Numbered from the stretch's first letter, positions 8,479 to 20,133 are shown. The stretch is DNA of 64,000 nt from CAVZRC01 sp963777695 (GCA_963777695.1 CAVZRC010000004.1:3100001-3164000), one strand, 5' to 3'. A program made the numbers and translations. Notes: generated by a model from the letters alone, not told the origin.

Positions 8479-8518
8479 AGGGCGGGCTGATCCGATCCCC
8501 ATCGGATCAGCCCGCCCT
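8479..8518 (+). terminator. Perfect 18-bp hairpin after retron RNA copy 2
   Basis: AGGGCGGGCTGATCCGAT (8479-8496), a CCCC loop, and the exact reverse complement at 8501-8518. It is followed by ATCTTTC rather than a T-run. It lies 53 bases before the first ARM-repeat gene and may terminate or protect the RNA or limit read-through into the operon. It shares the base of the hairpin after copy 1, so hairpin and RNA copy were probably duplicated together. Confidence 0.55.
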
Positions 8519-8571
8519 ATCTTTCAAATCAAACTACCCGAATCGCACACGCATCATCGAGGCATACCGTC

Positions 8572-11500
8572 GTGTCGAGCCGCCTTCGCCTGGACGACGT
8601 CCGACGCGCATGGGAGTCGAGCGACCCCGAGCTGGGCCAGCTCATCATCGAGCTCGCCTCCCAGCCCGACGAGAAGCCGACCAAGCCCCCTCGCGAAGGC
8701 GCGCCGACCTTTGCCGGCTTCCTGGCCGAGCTCCAGAGTGCGGCCTTCGCACGCAAGCCGCCCGAGGAGCAGAAGCACTACCGGATCGATCGGTTCCGGG
8801 CGATCGAGTCGCCGACGGCCGAGGTGCCGATTCCCGACCGGCTGCGGATCCATGAGGTGATCGCGGCCCTGTGGGAGGACAACGGGCCGTTTGCCCGGTC
8901 GTGCCTGCTGGAGATCATCGACCGGGTCCCGTTGCGATACGGCCCATGGCGGGCGCTGAAGCGGATCTTCAAGGAGGCCGAGGCCCGCGACGACACCGAG
9001 GTCTTCGGCGCCCTGGCGGCCCGCGTCGATGAGGCGACGCAAGTCCAGGAGATCGCCGAGCGGACGATCGCCTACATCCGCCGTCGCGCGTGGCGATACC
9101 TCCGTCGGACCGCCCAGACACGCCCCGCTTGCTACGCCGACGCGGCGGCCGACGTGCTGTCTCATTATTACGACACGACGATCTGGGGCAGGACCTGGGT
9201 CGCCAACCACATCTTCTACCACGAGACCGGCGCGTACAATCGGTCGGCGTTCCAGTTCCCCAAGACGCCGTCGGACCTGAGCGATCACGCGTTCGCCGAG
9301 CTCTGGCGGCGGAGCCCTCGTCCGCTCTTCGGGCTCCTGGAGCGGGCACGGAGCGACCGGGTCCGCCAGTTCGCCGCCGATCGCCTCAAGACCGACTTCC
9401 GCGCCTCGCTCCGCGACGTCGAGCCGGGCTGGGTGGCCCGGCTGGTCGGCGTGGGCAGCCGGCCGGTAGACGACTTCGTCGTCTGGGTGCTGGTCAACGT
9501 CCCGAAGTTCGAGCAGGGCGCGTTCCGATCCCTGGGCCTGCACGAGGCGGTGCTCCGCCTGTTCGATTCGCCGTCGGACCCGGCCCGAGCCTATGCCGCC
9601 GACTACGCCCGCACCCACGCCCGCGACCTGCCCGTGGACGAGCTGGTCCGCCTGGCCGATAACAACCATACCGGCGTCCGCCGACTCGCCGCCGACCTGC
9701 TCCAGGCCCGCGACCCGCGCAAGGAGGTCGGCCTGGAGGCGTGGGGCCGGCTCCTGGAATCGCGACACGGCCTCGAGCTGGCCTCGGCGGCCCTGCACAA
9801 GCACTTCGGCGCCCGAGAGCTGACCCCCGACTGGTTCCGCGACCGGCTCTTCACCAAGAACCCCGAGGCATTCGCCTTCGTCCAGAAGCTCTTGATGCAG
9901 ACCCATCCGGCCGCGACGCTCGGCGCGGGCTACTTCGTCGCGCTCATCGAGGCGGCCGACACGCGGAAGGGATTCGCCCCCTACGCCGTCGAGTCGTTCG
10001 CCATGGCCCAGCTCGTCCGGTTCGACCTCAACGCGCTCGATGGCGACGTCCTCCGCCGGCTGCTCCTCCGCCCGGCCACCGGCGGGACCACGGCCGCCTG
10101 GGTCAACGAGGGCCGGCTCAAGCCCCAGGTCTTCGGCCTCGATTTCCTCAAGGCCGTCTCCTTCCACCCCGACTGGGAGGCCGACCCGTGGTGCGTCGCC
10201 CTCCGCCGCGATGGTCTCGACTGGGCGCGCGAGCTGAAGTTCGACGAGGTCCTGTCGGAGAAGGTCCTCGGCTGGCTCCGCGACGTCCGCCGGTTCGCGC
10301 CGGCCGAGCTGGGGTTCGAATGGCTGTTGCGGCTGGCGGCCCGCGGCGAGGCCCGGTATCACAACTTCGCCGTCGACACGATGATCAAGGGATTCACGCC
10401 CGCCGACTTCGCCGCGAAGGAGTCCGCCCCCTCGCCATCAGCCGCGTCGGCGCCGATCGCGGTCGATCTCGGCGGCGCGTCGTTCCTCTTCACGGGCAAG
10501 ATGGCGACCATGCAGCGCAAGGACGCCGAGGACAAGGTCCGGGGTGCCGGGGGCGCGGTGGCGTCGAGCGTCACCAACAAGCTCCATTACCTCGTCATCG
10601 GCGACGAGGGCTCGTCGCTGTACGGCCACGGCAAGAAGGGCACGAAGCAGCTCAAGGGAGAGGAGCTCAACGCGGCCGGGGCCAACATCCGGATCATCTC
10701 CGAGACCGCGTTCCTGAAGATGCTCTCCGGCCACGCGCCGCAGGCATCGGGAGCGGACAGCCTCGCCGGTGCCGAGCGGCTCTGGGAGATGGCCATTGCC
10801 CCCGGCCCCGCCGACGCCCCGCTCGGCCGGTTCGCCATCCGTTACATCCTCCGCCATCATCCGGACATCGCCCTGGCCGAGACCGATCGGCCCGTGGACC
10901 CCGGCGCCGAGATCCCCGCCGGGTTCCTCAATTTCGATCGCGTCAAGCCCCTGTTCGCCGAGACCCGCAAGCCGCTCCGCGACCTGGCGCTGGAGCTGGC
11001 CCGATGGGAGTTGGCCCGATGGTCGCCGCCGGCCGACGACCTGGTGCTGCTGGCCGAGAGCCCGCACCTCGACGTCCGCCAGTTCGTGGCCCAGGCCCTG
11101 CTCGCCGACGACGCGCCCGAGCATCGCCGATACCGGATCGACCCCGAGTCGCTCACCCCCGCGGCGGTCTTCCGCTTCTGCGAGTCGGCCGACGAGTCGA
11201 ACGCGCGCCCTGGGCATGCAACTGATCGGCCGATCGGCACGGTTCCGCCAGCCCGAGGAGCTGTTCCGCCTCACCGAGAGTCCCGACCGCCGCGTCCGGG
11301 CTTTCGTCGTCCGGACGCTCTGGTCGCTCTACCGCGATCGAGGGATCACCGAGGGCTGGAAGCCCTACGTGCCGCCCGCCACGACGGTAGGCGCCGCCGC
11401 GAAAAAAACCGCGCTGGCCCAGGCCGACAGCCGAGGCCCCGGCCCGCCGGCCCGGCCCGAGCAGTTGCCCGCGAGCCTGCGCGACCTCTGGGCCTTCCTC

Positions 11501-11797
11501 CGCCGCACCCTCTTCGAGATCCCGCCGCCGCGCCCCGAGAAGCGGTCCGCGGAGGCGATCGAATCGGGCGAACGGCTCAAGCCCTTCCCGGCCAGCAAGG
11601 CGAAGGTCGCGCTGGTCGAAACCATGCGCAACCTGGCGCTCGAGGACGCCGACTTCGCCCGGATCGTCCTGCCGCTCCTGGACGAGTTCATGACCTCCCG
11701 GGGCACGAGCGAGCGGGCCGCATGCCTGGTCGCCACGACCCGGATCCGACACACCCACGCCGTGCTCCGCCTCGAGGGCGGGGGAGTCAGCCCGTGA
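8572..11797 (+). CDS. HEAT/ARM-repeat protein with a central BRCT domain (retron ARM component), frameshifted
   Basis: GTG 8572 is preceded by GAGG nine bases upstream. The ~1,075-residue product is built from HEAT/ARM-like helical repeats, recognisable as recurring VRRLAADLL, VRQFAADRL and VRAFVVRTLWSL units. A BRCT-like domain lies at about residues 630-720 (GASFLFTGKMATM, VTNKLHYLVIGDEGS, ISETAFLKML). The frame slips at about 11199-11201 (TCGAACGCG where TCGACGCG keeps frame), after which repeats continue as TRALGMQLIGRSARFRQPEE to the stop at 11797. The stop overlaps the next start (GTGA). In type XIII retrons, as I remember them, an ARM-repeat protein accompanies RT and WHSWIM; this would be one of two or three genes filling that role. 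Its biochemical role is unknown. Confidence 0.75.
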
Positions 11798-14700
11798 CGG
11801 CCGAGAAGTACCTCACCTATCGGGGCGACATCAAGGCGGCCGTCGGCGCCGGCCGGATGCTGGCGTTCGTCACCGTGCATCCGGAAGGCCAGCCCACGGC
11901 CCTCTACCGGCTCGACGCCGACAAGCTGACGCTCGACGCCGATCCGCTCCCGAAGGGCGCAAGGGCGATCTCCCTCGTTAGCGAGGCCCTCTTCATCGCC
12001 GGCGGCGACGGGGCGATCTACCGCGCGACCATCGCCTCGGGCGATCCGAAGCCGTTCGCCCCCGCGTTGGAGACCCCGGCGCTTGGCCTGGCGCCGCTGG
12101 CCGACGGGCGACTCGCCGCGCTGGTCCCGTCGCGCGTCGTGATCGTATCCATCAAGGATGGCAAGTCGATCCAGTCTCTCGACCTGCCCGAGCCGGGCAC
12201 CTGCCTGGCGGCCGACCCGACCGGCCGATGGCTGGCCGTCGGGACGGCGAAGGGGACAGTCCTGGTCTTCGATTGCGAGGACAAGCCCGAGTTCGTCATG
12301 AGCGACTCGGAGCGGCTGCACGAGGGCGCCGTCAACGCGATCCTCTTCGAGCCCGACGAGCTCCGGTTCCTCTCCGCGGGTGCCGACCACAAGCTCTACT
12401 CGACCCACGCCCGGGGAAAGCTCGAGCGCGAGGACAAGGGACGGGGCAACAATCATGCGGAGATCGTCACGGCGCTCATCTGGGGCCCGGGCGACCGCCT
12501 CTACTCGGGCAGCCGCGACGCCTCGATCAAGTCGTGGCCGAGGGCGGGCGCGGTCAAGCCGGCCACGACCAAGGATGGCGTCGGCCGCGTCGTCGCCCTG
12601 GCGATGGTCCACGTCCACGACCGCCCCCGGCTGGTCGCGGCCTGCGACGACAACACGATCCGGGTCTTCCCGGTCGACGCGGCGGGCAAGATCGGCGACC
12701 TGTCGCTCCGCGTCTATGACGCCTACGAGCGGGCCAAGCATGAGCTGTCGCAGGACGACCCGACGCGACGCGAGGAGGCGCTGAAGGCCCTCGCCGGCTA
12801 CGCCGACACGCGGGCCCTCGACCTGATCGCCCAGCAGGCCGAGGCCGACGCCGATCACGCCCTGCGCCGGCTGACGGCCGAGATACTGGGAGTTTCCCCC
12901 CATGCCCGTGCCGCGACCTTGCTGGAGAAGCTCCTGGGGCATCGGGACGAGGCGGTCCGCGTCTCGGCGTTCCACGGCCTGCGCAAGCACCTGGGCGAGT
13001 CCGACCTCCGGCCGATCGACCTGGCCTTGAAGGCCGAGAAGCCCGACGTCGGCCGCCTGGCCGTGCAGGCGCTGGAGGCCCTCGCACCGCGCGATGATCA
13101 GGCGCTGGCGCGGCTCGCCGGCGCACTCGACGCGAAGACGGCCGAGGTCCGCCTGGCGGCCGTCGTGGGCCTCGAATCGGCCTACGACCCGCGATCGGCC
13201 GAGTCGAACCTGGATGCGCTGGCCTCGACGCACGCGGACGTCCGTCGGGCCGCCCTGATCCGGCTCTATCGGAGAGGATTGCTCGGCGAGCCGGCCGTCC
13301 AGGCGGCGCTGCGGCGTCGCGCCGAGGACGCCGATGCCGAGGTCCGCCGCACAGCGTTCCTCCTCTCCCTCCACACCCGCGACCGGCTGCTCCAGGCCCT
13401 GCTCGCGCGATCCCGAGTTGCAGCGGCAGCTCATCGAGTTGGAGGCGGCGGATGGCGTTGGGCGCGGGTCTCCCGACGCCGCCCCCGCCCCCCCGCCGAC
13501 CGAAGGTCTCGCAGCGTCGAAGAAGAAGGCCAAGCCCGCCAAGGCGACCGAGACCCCCGCAACCGCCGAGCCCTCCCTCGACGACAACGACTTCGAGCCG
13601 CTGCTTCAGGCGACGGCCGCCCGGGCGCTGGACACGAGCTTGCGCGGGGCGCGGGGCTTGGCGATCCTGGGCGATCCTCGGGCGTTCGGCCTGCTCCTCC
13701 AGCTCAGCCGCGAGGAAGACAAGACGGCCCGCGCCGAGGTCTGCCGGGCGCTGGCCGCATTGGCCGACCCGCGTGCCATCGAGCGGCTCCGCTCGATGCT
13801 CCACGCCGCCGAGGCCGAGGTCCGCGACGCCGCCTTCACCGCGATGATGCACCTCTACCGCGACGACCCGCTGGCCGCCGCCGAGTCGGGCCTGAACGCC
13901 TTGCATGAGGACGTCCGTCGTCGCGGGCTCCAGGCGCTGGTCGAGCGGATCCGCAAGGCCCCGACCGAGCCCGCACTGGCGCTGCTGGCCCGCACCCTCA
14001 ACGATGGCCTGCCGGCGATCCGATCCGAGGCGTTCAAGTCGGCGCTGGGCCTCAAGGTGGGCGGGGCCGGCGCGGGCAGCCTCCGGTTCGCGATGCGGAG
14101 CGTCCACGCGGACATCCGCCGCGAGGTCCTCACCGAGGCCATGGCCCAGGTCTTCGAGCCCTGGGGCTGGGACCTCCTGCTGGAGTTCTTCAACGACCCG
14201 GAGCCGTCGCTCCGCAGCGACGCATTCGGATTCGCGCTCAAGAAGACCAAGGGTCTCGAGTTCCTTGAGGCGGCGCTGGCCTCGCGCTACGCCGACCTGC
14301 GCAAGTGGTCCGTCGACGAGCTGGTCAAGAAGCACACGGCCGGGGCGCAATCGCTGCTCGTCCGGGCGCTCGACGACGAGGACCGCACCGTCCGCCTGGC
14401 GGCGATGGAGTCGCTCGTGGCCGCGGATGCCTTGCCGGCGCTGGCCGGGGCGATCGACAACGCGCACCCGGACATCCGTCTCCGCGCCGCCAAGGCGCTC
14501 GCCCGCCATGGAGATTCCCTCGCACTCGAGCCTCTGCTCGCGCTGGCGACGGCCCCCGAACCGGCCGAGACGGAACGGCGGGACGATTGGGGCAAGCTGG
14601 TCGAGTCGGCGCTCGACGGGCTCGGCGACCTGGGCGACCCGTCGGCGCTGACCCACCTGATCCCGCTGCTCGACAGCAAGCGACCGACGATTCGCCACCA

Positions 14701-17563
14701 GGCGGTACGTGCCCTGGTGTGGGCCTCGCGGCCCGGGTCGACCGACGCGCTCCGCCAGGCGCTCCAGCACGCCGACCCGGCCGTGAAGTACCACGCCGCC
14801 AAGGGCCTGGCCTATTGCGGCGACGCCTCGGTGGCCCCGCTGGTGTTCTCCGACGCGGGCGGTCACGTCATGAGCATCGGCGAGCAGATCGCCGCGTCCC
14901 TGGCGATCGGCGCCGCGGGCGAGGACCGGCTCGTCGTCTATCTCGACGACACCCGCGACGAGGTCCGTTCTCGCGCCCTGATCCTCCTGATGATGCTCGA
15001 GTGGAAGGCCCCCGACGGCACGGCCGCGCGGTGCCTGGCCTGCCTGGCGAGCCGGACGCCCCGCATCCGCCTCACGGCCGCCCAGGCACTGGAAACCATG
15101 TCCGAATCCGCAATCCGCAATCCGCAATCCGCAATCCCCGAGTCCTTCGTCGCGGGCCTGGTCAACGACCGGGGCGACAAGCCCGAATGGAAGATCGCCG
15201 GTCCGACCGTCAACGCGTTCGCCGAGCTGCTGGTCCACGGCGCCCCGCAGCTCAGGGCGCGGACGGCCCGGCTCTTCGCCCGCCTGAAGGAGAAGGAGCA
15301 GGACGCCTTCGATCAGGCCTGGGCGGTCCACGCGGCCCGCCATGCCGACGAGCTGGCCAAGCTCCGCAAAGAAGCCGAGGTGCGCACACCAGCGCCATCG
15401 CGATACACGAGCGATCAGCTCCGCGAGCTGGCCTTCGGGGCTTATGTCGGGCTGGTCCGCGAGCAGGGCGGCTCGTCGGCCAAGGGTCGATCGACCGATC
15501 AGGCCGTAGCCCGGGTCCGCCAGACGGCGCTCGCCCGCCTGCTGGCGATGGCCGGCACCGACTCGCACTTCGCCGCCGCGGCGCGGCCGGTCTTCGTCCA
15601 GGCGCTCGGCGACCCCAACCAGGCCGTCCGTTTCCAGGCGTTCGATCAGGCGCGGGCCGTCGGCCTGGCGTCGAGCGAGCTGGCGGTCGAGGCCCTGGCG
15701 TGCGGCCACGCCGACGTCGCGATCAAGGGGCTCGAGCTGCTCACGGGCGTCGGCTCGGAAGCCGAGGGAGCGGACGTGCTCGAGCAGGCGATGCTCACGC
15801 GCAGGGACGACCTGGCGATCGAGGCGGCCAAGCTCCTGATCGCACGCCGGGGCACCGTCCCCGTGGCGAGCCTGGCGCTGGAGGCGGCGCACCAGTTGCT
15901 CCGCGACCTCGCGGTCAACACCTGGCTGTCGCCCGAATACGATAAGGACCCGGCCGCCAAGGACGCGCTCCGAGGTGCCCTCTCCTCGCGATACCAGGCC
16001 GTCCGAGAGTCGGCCGCCTGCGTGCTGGCCGGCAAGAAGGACACCGCCGCCTTCGAGTCGCTGGTATCCATGCTGAATGCTGCGTCGATCCGCCAGGTTC
16101 AAGAGCGTTTCATCAAGGCGCTCCAAGCCCTGGGCGACCCGCGAACCGGCGACGCCTTCCTCGACCGGATCGAGAACGACCCGGCCGGGACCGCGATCTT
16201 CGAGGAGCTGATCGGGGCCGTCGGGAGGGCCCGCCGTCCCGAGATCGTGGACCGGCTGCTGGCCGTCCGGGAGAAGAATCCCAGGCAGCGCGACCAGATT
16301 TCCCGGGCCCTCTGGGAGATCAGCGGTTACGGCCAGCCGATCCTGGACTTCGAAGATGAGCGGCCCGACGACCGATGGGAAGAGAAGCAACACCCACGGC
16401 ACGACGATGTGCTCGCCCGGCTGATGGACCGGGTCTCGGCCCCGACCGCGGCCGATGTCGCGTTCCTGGGCTTGCTCCTCCCGGGTGCCCGATGGGCGCG
16501 GGGCAAGGCGGTCGATCCGGTCCTGGCCGCGCTGGTGATTCATCCCGACGACGCGGTCCGTCAGAAGGTCGTCGAGGCGATCGGCTGGCGACTGCGCAAG
16601 CGGGGGGCGGATGCCGAGCCGCTCCGCAAGGCCCTGTCGCATCGCGACGCGATCACGCAGTTCCTCGCCGCCGAGGGCCTGGCCAGGGCCGGTCGCGGCG
16701 ACGGGCTGAACGTGCTGCTGGCCAGCATCGACTTCTCCACGAATCTGGATATCCGCCGCCGCGCGGTCCTCGCCCTCGGCGAGCTGGCCGACGATCGGGC
16801 TCTCGACGTCCTGCTCAAGCTCGCCAGCGAGGACGGTCACGCCCTCCAGGGCCAGGCCCTCGAGGCCATCGGCCACCTCCGTCGCTCATCGAGGGCCGAA
16901 GAGATCTTCAAGCTTCTCGACCGCTTCGCCAGGCGGGACACCGCGATCGGCCTCAGCGCCCTGAAGGGCCTGAGATGGCTCGACGCGCGTGCCGGATGGC
17001 AGGTCCTCCGGCAGCAAGTGGCCGAGCCCTTGTATCAGCACCGGGTGGCGGCGGTCGATCTCCTGGGCCACGACGACGACCCCGCGACCCGCGACCTGCT
17101 GCTCCGGCTCTTGGCCGCGGATCGCCACAGGGGCGTGGTCGTGCCGGCGATGGCCATCGCCCGGCGCCTCTTCGGCCCCGACTCGCTCGAGCCGGATTAC
17201 GCGGTGCTCCGCAACTTCCTGGTCAAGACGCTGGAGGGCTACGCGACGATCCTCGACCGGGCCCGCGACCGAGGCGAGCCCGTCCGACTCTTCGAGATCC
17301 TGCCGAGATGTGAGATCGAGGTGCGATCCGCGCTCGTCACCGCCTTGCTGAACCGGCCCGAGCCGCCGGTCGCCGAGGCACTCGCCGTCCTCGACAGCCC
17401 CGACCCGACCACGGTCGGGGTCGCGGCCCGAATCCTGGGCCGGGTCGGCTCGAAGGCATCGGGCAACGGCCCTGCGGTGGAAAAGGCCCTCACGAAGTGG
17501 CGGAAGGCCTGGGACGAGAATCGTCCGTCGTTTGGCGGCGGCAGGGGCAGCCGCGCCCGCTGA
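11794..17563 (+). CDS. WD40-like plus long HEAT/ARM-repeat protein (retron ARM component), frameshifted
   Basis: GTG 11794 overlaps the preceding stop by four bases. The first ~310 residues look like a beta-propeller (WLAVGTAKGTVLVFD, FLSAGADHKLYS, RLYSGSRDASIKSW, VAACDDNTIRVFPVD). From about residue 320 to the end the chain is a very long run of HEAT/ARM repeats (VRVSAFHGLRKHL, VRLAAVVGL, VRRAALIRLYRRG and many more). The frame changes at about 13400 (GCTCGCGCGATCCC; two bases missing or one extra would join ALLAR to DPELQRQLIE). The product would be ~1,920 residues. A repetitive ATCCGCAATCCGCA stretch near 15110-15135 encodes RNPQSAI. It is likely a scaffold protein of the retron system; role inferred from context. 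Confidence 0.75.
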
Positions 17564-18231
17564 GGGCGCAGTTCACCGAAGACCTCAACGCCTGCGTGCG
17601 GGACCTGACCTGGGCGGCGGGCCGGCTGGGCGTCGCGATCGGGGCCCTCGCCGAGTCCGCCTCGGCGCGGCCGGATGACGCCAGCTACCAGCCGATCCGC
17701 CTCGCGGCCGTGCTGGCCCTCGACTCGTGCGAACTCACCCCGGTGACCCTCACGGCCCTGGAATCGGCCGCGCTCGCCGGTTCGCCGGAAGTCCGCGCCG
17801 CCGCCGCGCAGGCGATCGCCCGACGGGATCCGAAGCGGGCGGCCTCCCTGGCCGAGCGGCTCCTCTCCGACCGCGTCGGCTTCCACCGTTTGACCCTCGA
17901 CGGCCGCGTGGACGTCGAGAAAACCCTGCGAGCCGCCGCGCGTCAGGTCCACTATCAAGGGATCGTCCTCTCCGACCTGATCGATCGCGGCGAGGTCGAG
18001 ACGCTCGCCGCGGTCGCCGAGGACAAGGCACTACCCGAGGCCGCGCGATTGGGTGCCGTCGAGGGCCTGGCGGCGATGGCGCGCGAGCCGGCCGAGGAGG
18101 TGCTCCGACGGGTCGGGCTGCGGGCCGACGAGGACGAGGAATTCCGGAAGGCCGCGTGGCGCGGGCTCCGCCGCTCGAAGCGGGCGAGGCAGAAAGCCAC
18201 TGGTCTCAAGAAGGCCGAGGTGTCAATATGA
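17497..18231 (+). CDS. Short HEAT/ARM-repeat protein
   Basis: An open frame from GTG 17497 overlaps the end of the preceding gene by 67 bases. Convincing protein begins near LRAQFTEDLNACVRDLTW (about 17560), so the real start may lie there, or this may be the last part of the preceding protein separated by a frameshift at 17561. It has helical repeats (VRAAAAQAIARRD, AARLGAVEGLAAMA) and a basic end (RSKRARQKATGLKK). The stop overlaps the ATG of the next gene by four bases (ATGA), so it belongs to the same translational unit. Role as for the other repeat proteins. Confidence 0.6.
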   Translation: MAEGLGRESSVVWRRQGQPRPLRAQFTEDLNACVRDLTWAAGRLGVAIGALAESASARPDDASYQPIRLAAVLALDSCELTPVTLTALESAALAGSPEVRAAAAQAIARRDPKRAASLAERLLSDRVGFHRLTLDGRVDVEKTLRAAARQVHYQGIVLSDLIDRGEVETLAAVAEDKALPEAARLGAVEGLAAMAREPAEEVLRRVGLRADEDEEFRKAAWRGLRRSKRARQKATGLKKAEVSI

Positions 18232-20099
18232 GCACGGGCGACGAGCCTCGAAACGAGACCCAGGAACCCGCCGCCCCCGAGGCCGCGACCACCGAGGTCC
18301 GCATGGCTTATGCCGGGCTCAGCACGCTGGTGGCCTCCGAGGGGAGTGCGCGGCTCGAGCTGGCCGGCAACCTCCGCCGCGACCCGGTGCGGTTCGAGGC
18401 GACGATCAAGGAGCCGCTCCGGTTCCGAGAGGCGATGGCCGCGCTCTACGCCGTAGTGGCCAGCGACTTCCGTTACGTCCCCAAGGACCGGACCGCGTAC
18501 GTGGCTTATACGCGGATGCGTCGGGAATCGTCGGGCCTGAATGCCTGGCAGGCCCAGCGGGCCTATTTCTCCTGGCTATTGCAAAACGACCCGGTCGCCT
18601 TCGTGATCCTCGACCCGGTGATCACGGTGCATCCGGACCAGGTCCTCTTCGAGGTCTTCAGCAAGGACGAGGGCGCCTATGCGAAGCTGGGCGTGGATCG
18701 CGACGCCTTCGAGCACGCCGATCCGCCCGCATTCGGCACGACGAACGTCAACTTCAGCCAGTCGCTCTACCTGGGCTTGCAGCAGATGCGGAGCTACCGC
18801 GAGACCCGCCTGAGCATCGGCCAGGAGGGTGTGAAGTTCGCCACAGCCAAGGTGGGCGAGGTGCTCGAGAAGCAGATCCGCGTCCCCGACTCGTGGCTGC
18901 GCGGCTTCCTCCAGGTCCAGTCGTCGGCCGCGCTGCCGCGCGACCGGTTCGACCTCGCGCCGGTGGACCTCTACAACGCGCTGCGACACCTGAGGCTGCA
19001 CGCCGACCGCAAGGGACAGCGGCGCGGCCTGCGGATCGAGCTTGTCCCCGGCGAGCCGCCCCGACTGGTGCTCGAGCCCTGGAACGAGGTGATCCCCAGC
19101 ACGGCCGGCCCGTTCAAGGGAAAGGCGGCGCGGGTGATCCGCGTCTGGGGCCGTCGGCGGCTCTCGCTGATTCACCGCTTCCTCCCCTTCACGGAGGAGG
19201 TCGAGGTCCACGTGCTGGGGAGCGGCCTGCCGAGCTTCTGGGTGCTACGTGCCCCTTCCATGACGCTGACCCTCGGCCTGACCGGGTTCACCGCCGCGAA
19301 CTGGTCCCAGGCGATCAACTTCGATTTGTTGCTGCCCCGCAAGACCGAGACGACCACTAAACCGCTCGACGCCGTGCTGTTGCACCTGCACGAGAAATGG
19401 TCGGCCGGCGCCGGCGAGCTCGCCCGCGCGACCGGGTTGGCCTGGCCGGCCTTGACCGAGGCGCTGCAACTCGGTTGCCAGCAGGGGAAGATCATGTATG
19501 ACCTGGCGGGCGACGTCTACCGATTCCGCCCGCTGACCGACGTGCCGCTAGACCCCGCACGGCTCGAGTATCGCGATAGTCGCGAGCGGGTGGCCTACGA
19601 CCTCCTGGCGCGTCGCGGCGCCGTCAAGATCGTCTCGGAGAATCGCATCCCGGGGACCGGGCTGGAGCTGACCGGCCAGGTGACCGTGACCGAGGATCGC
19701 CGCGAGTATCGCCCGCAGATGCTCCTGGCCGAGGAGGGTCAGGTCACCCGCGCCGACTGCACTTGCACGGCCTTCCGCAAGCAGGGCCTGAAGGCCGGCC
19801 CGTGCGTCCACCTGGTGGCATTGCGGCTGGCCTACGCCGAGCAAGAGGCACGACGGCTCAAGGGGCTCGACCCGCAGCAGGCGATCACCGTCGAGACGCG
19901 GACCTACTCCCGCCGTCGCCCGGCCGGCGAGGAGGTCTACCAGGTCTCGCTCGAGCGTCGCCGACTCAAGATCCGATGGGGCCAGGACGACCAGACGCGA
20001 CGGTCGCAGACGCTCACGTTCGACAGCGTGGAGGACGCGCGGGGTGCCTTCCTCGCCAGGGCCGCCGAGTTGGAGGCGCTCGGGTTCCTCTCACTCTAA
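18228..20099 (+). CDS. WHSWIM protein: SWIM zinc finger with WGR-like C-terminus (retron component)
   Basis: ATG 18228 overlaps the previous stop and follows GAGG. The 623-residue product has a long N-terminal region of unknown fold, then a winged-helix-like part (ELARATGLAWPALTEALQLG). A SWIM finger follows with Cys511, Cys513, Cys526 and His528 (DCTCTAFRKQGLKAGPCVHL). The last ~65 residues (VYQVSLERRRLKIRWG, TLTFDSVEDARGAFLARAAE) resemble a WGR domain, with WGQ in place of WGR. SWIM and WGR modules bind nucleic acids in other proteins. A WHSWIM gene next to ARM and RT genes is, as I recall, the mark of retron type XIII. The gene is intact, unlike its neighbours. Confidence 0.8.
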   Translation: MSTGDEPRNETQEPAAPEAATTEVRMAYAGLSTLVASEGSARLELAGNLRRDPVRFEATIKEPLRFREAMAALYAVVASDFRYVPKDRTAYVAYTRMRRESSGLNAWQAQRAYFSWLLQNDPVAFVILDPVITVHPDQVLFEVFSKDEGAYAKLGVDRDAFEHADPPAFGTTNVNFSQSLYLGLQQMRSYRETRLSIGQEGVKFATAKVGEVLEKQIRVPDSWLRGFLQVQSSAALPRDRFDLAPVDLYNALRHLRLHADRKGQRRGLRIELVPGEPPRLVLEPWNEVIPSTAGPFKGKAARVIRVWGRRRLSLIHRFLPFTEEVEVHVLGSGLPSFWVLRAPSMTLTLGLTGFTAANWSQAINFDLLLPRKTETTTKPLDAVLLHLHEKWSAGAGELARATGLAWPALTEALQLGCQQGKIMYDLAGDVYRFRPLTDVPLDPARLEYRDSRERVAYDLLARRGAVKIVSENRIPGTGLELTGQVTVTEDRREYRPQMLLAEEGQVTRADCTCTAFRKQGLKAGPCVHLVALRLAYAEQEARRLKGLDPQQAITVETRTYSRRRPAGEEVYQVSLERRRLKIRWGQDDQTRRSQTLTFDSVEDARGAFLARAAELEALGFLSL

Positions 20100-20133
20100 T
20101 CCTTCGTCCTGAACCGGGCGCGGCTCTCCTCAG

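Noticed and set aside
8554..16876. Very long minus-strand frames opposite the ARM-repeat genes
   Set aside because: They are antisense shadows caused by high GC third positions; they read as Arg/Gly/Asp-rich nonsense.
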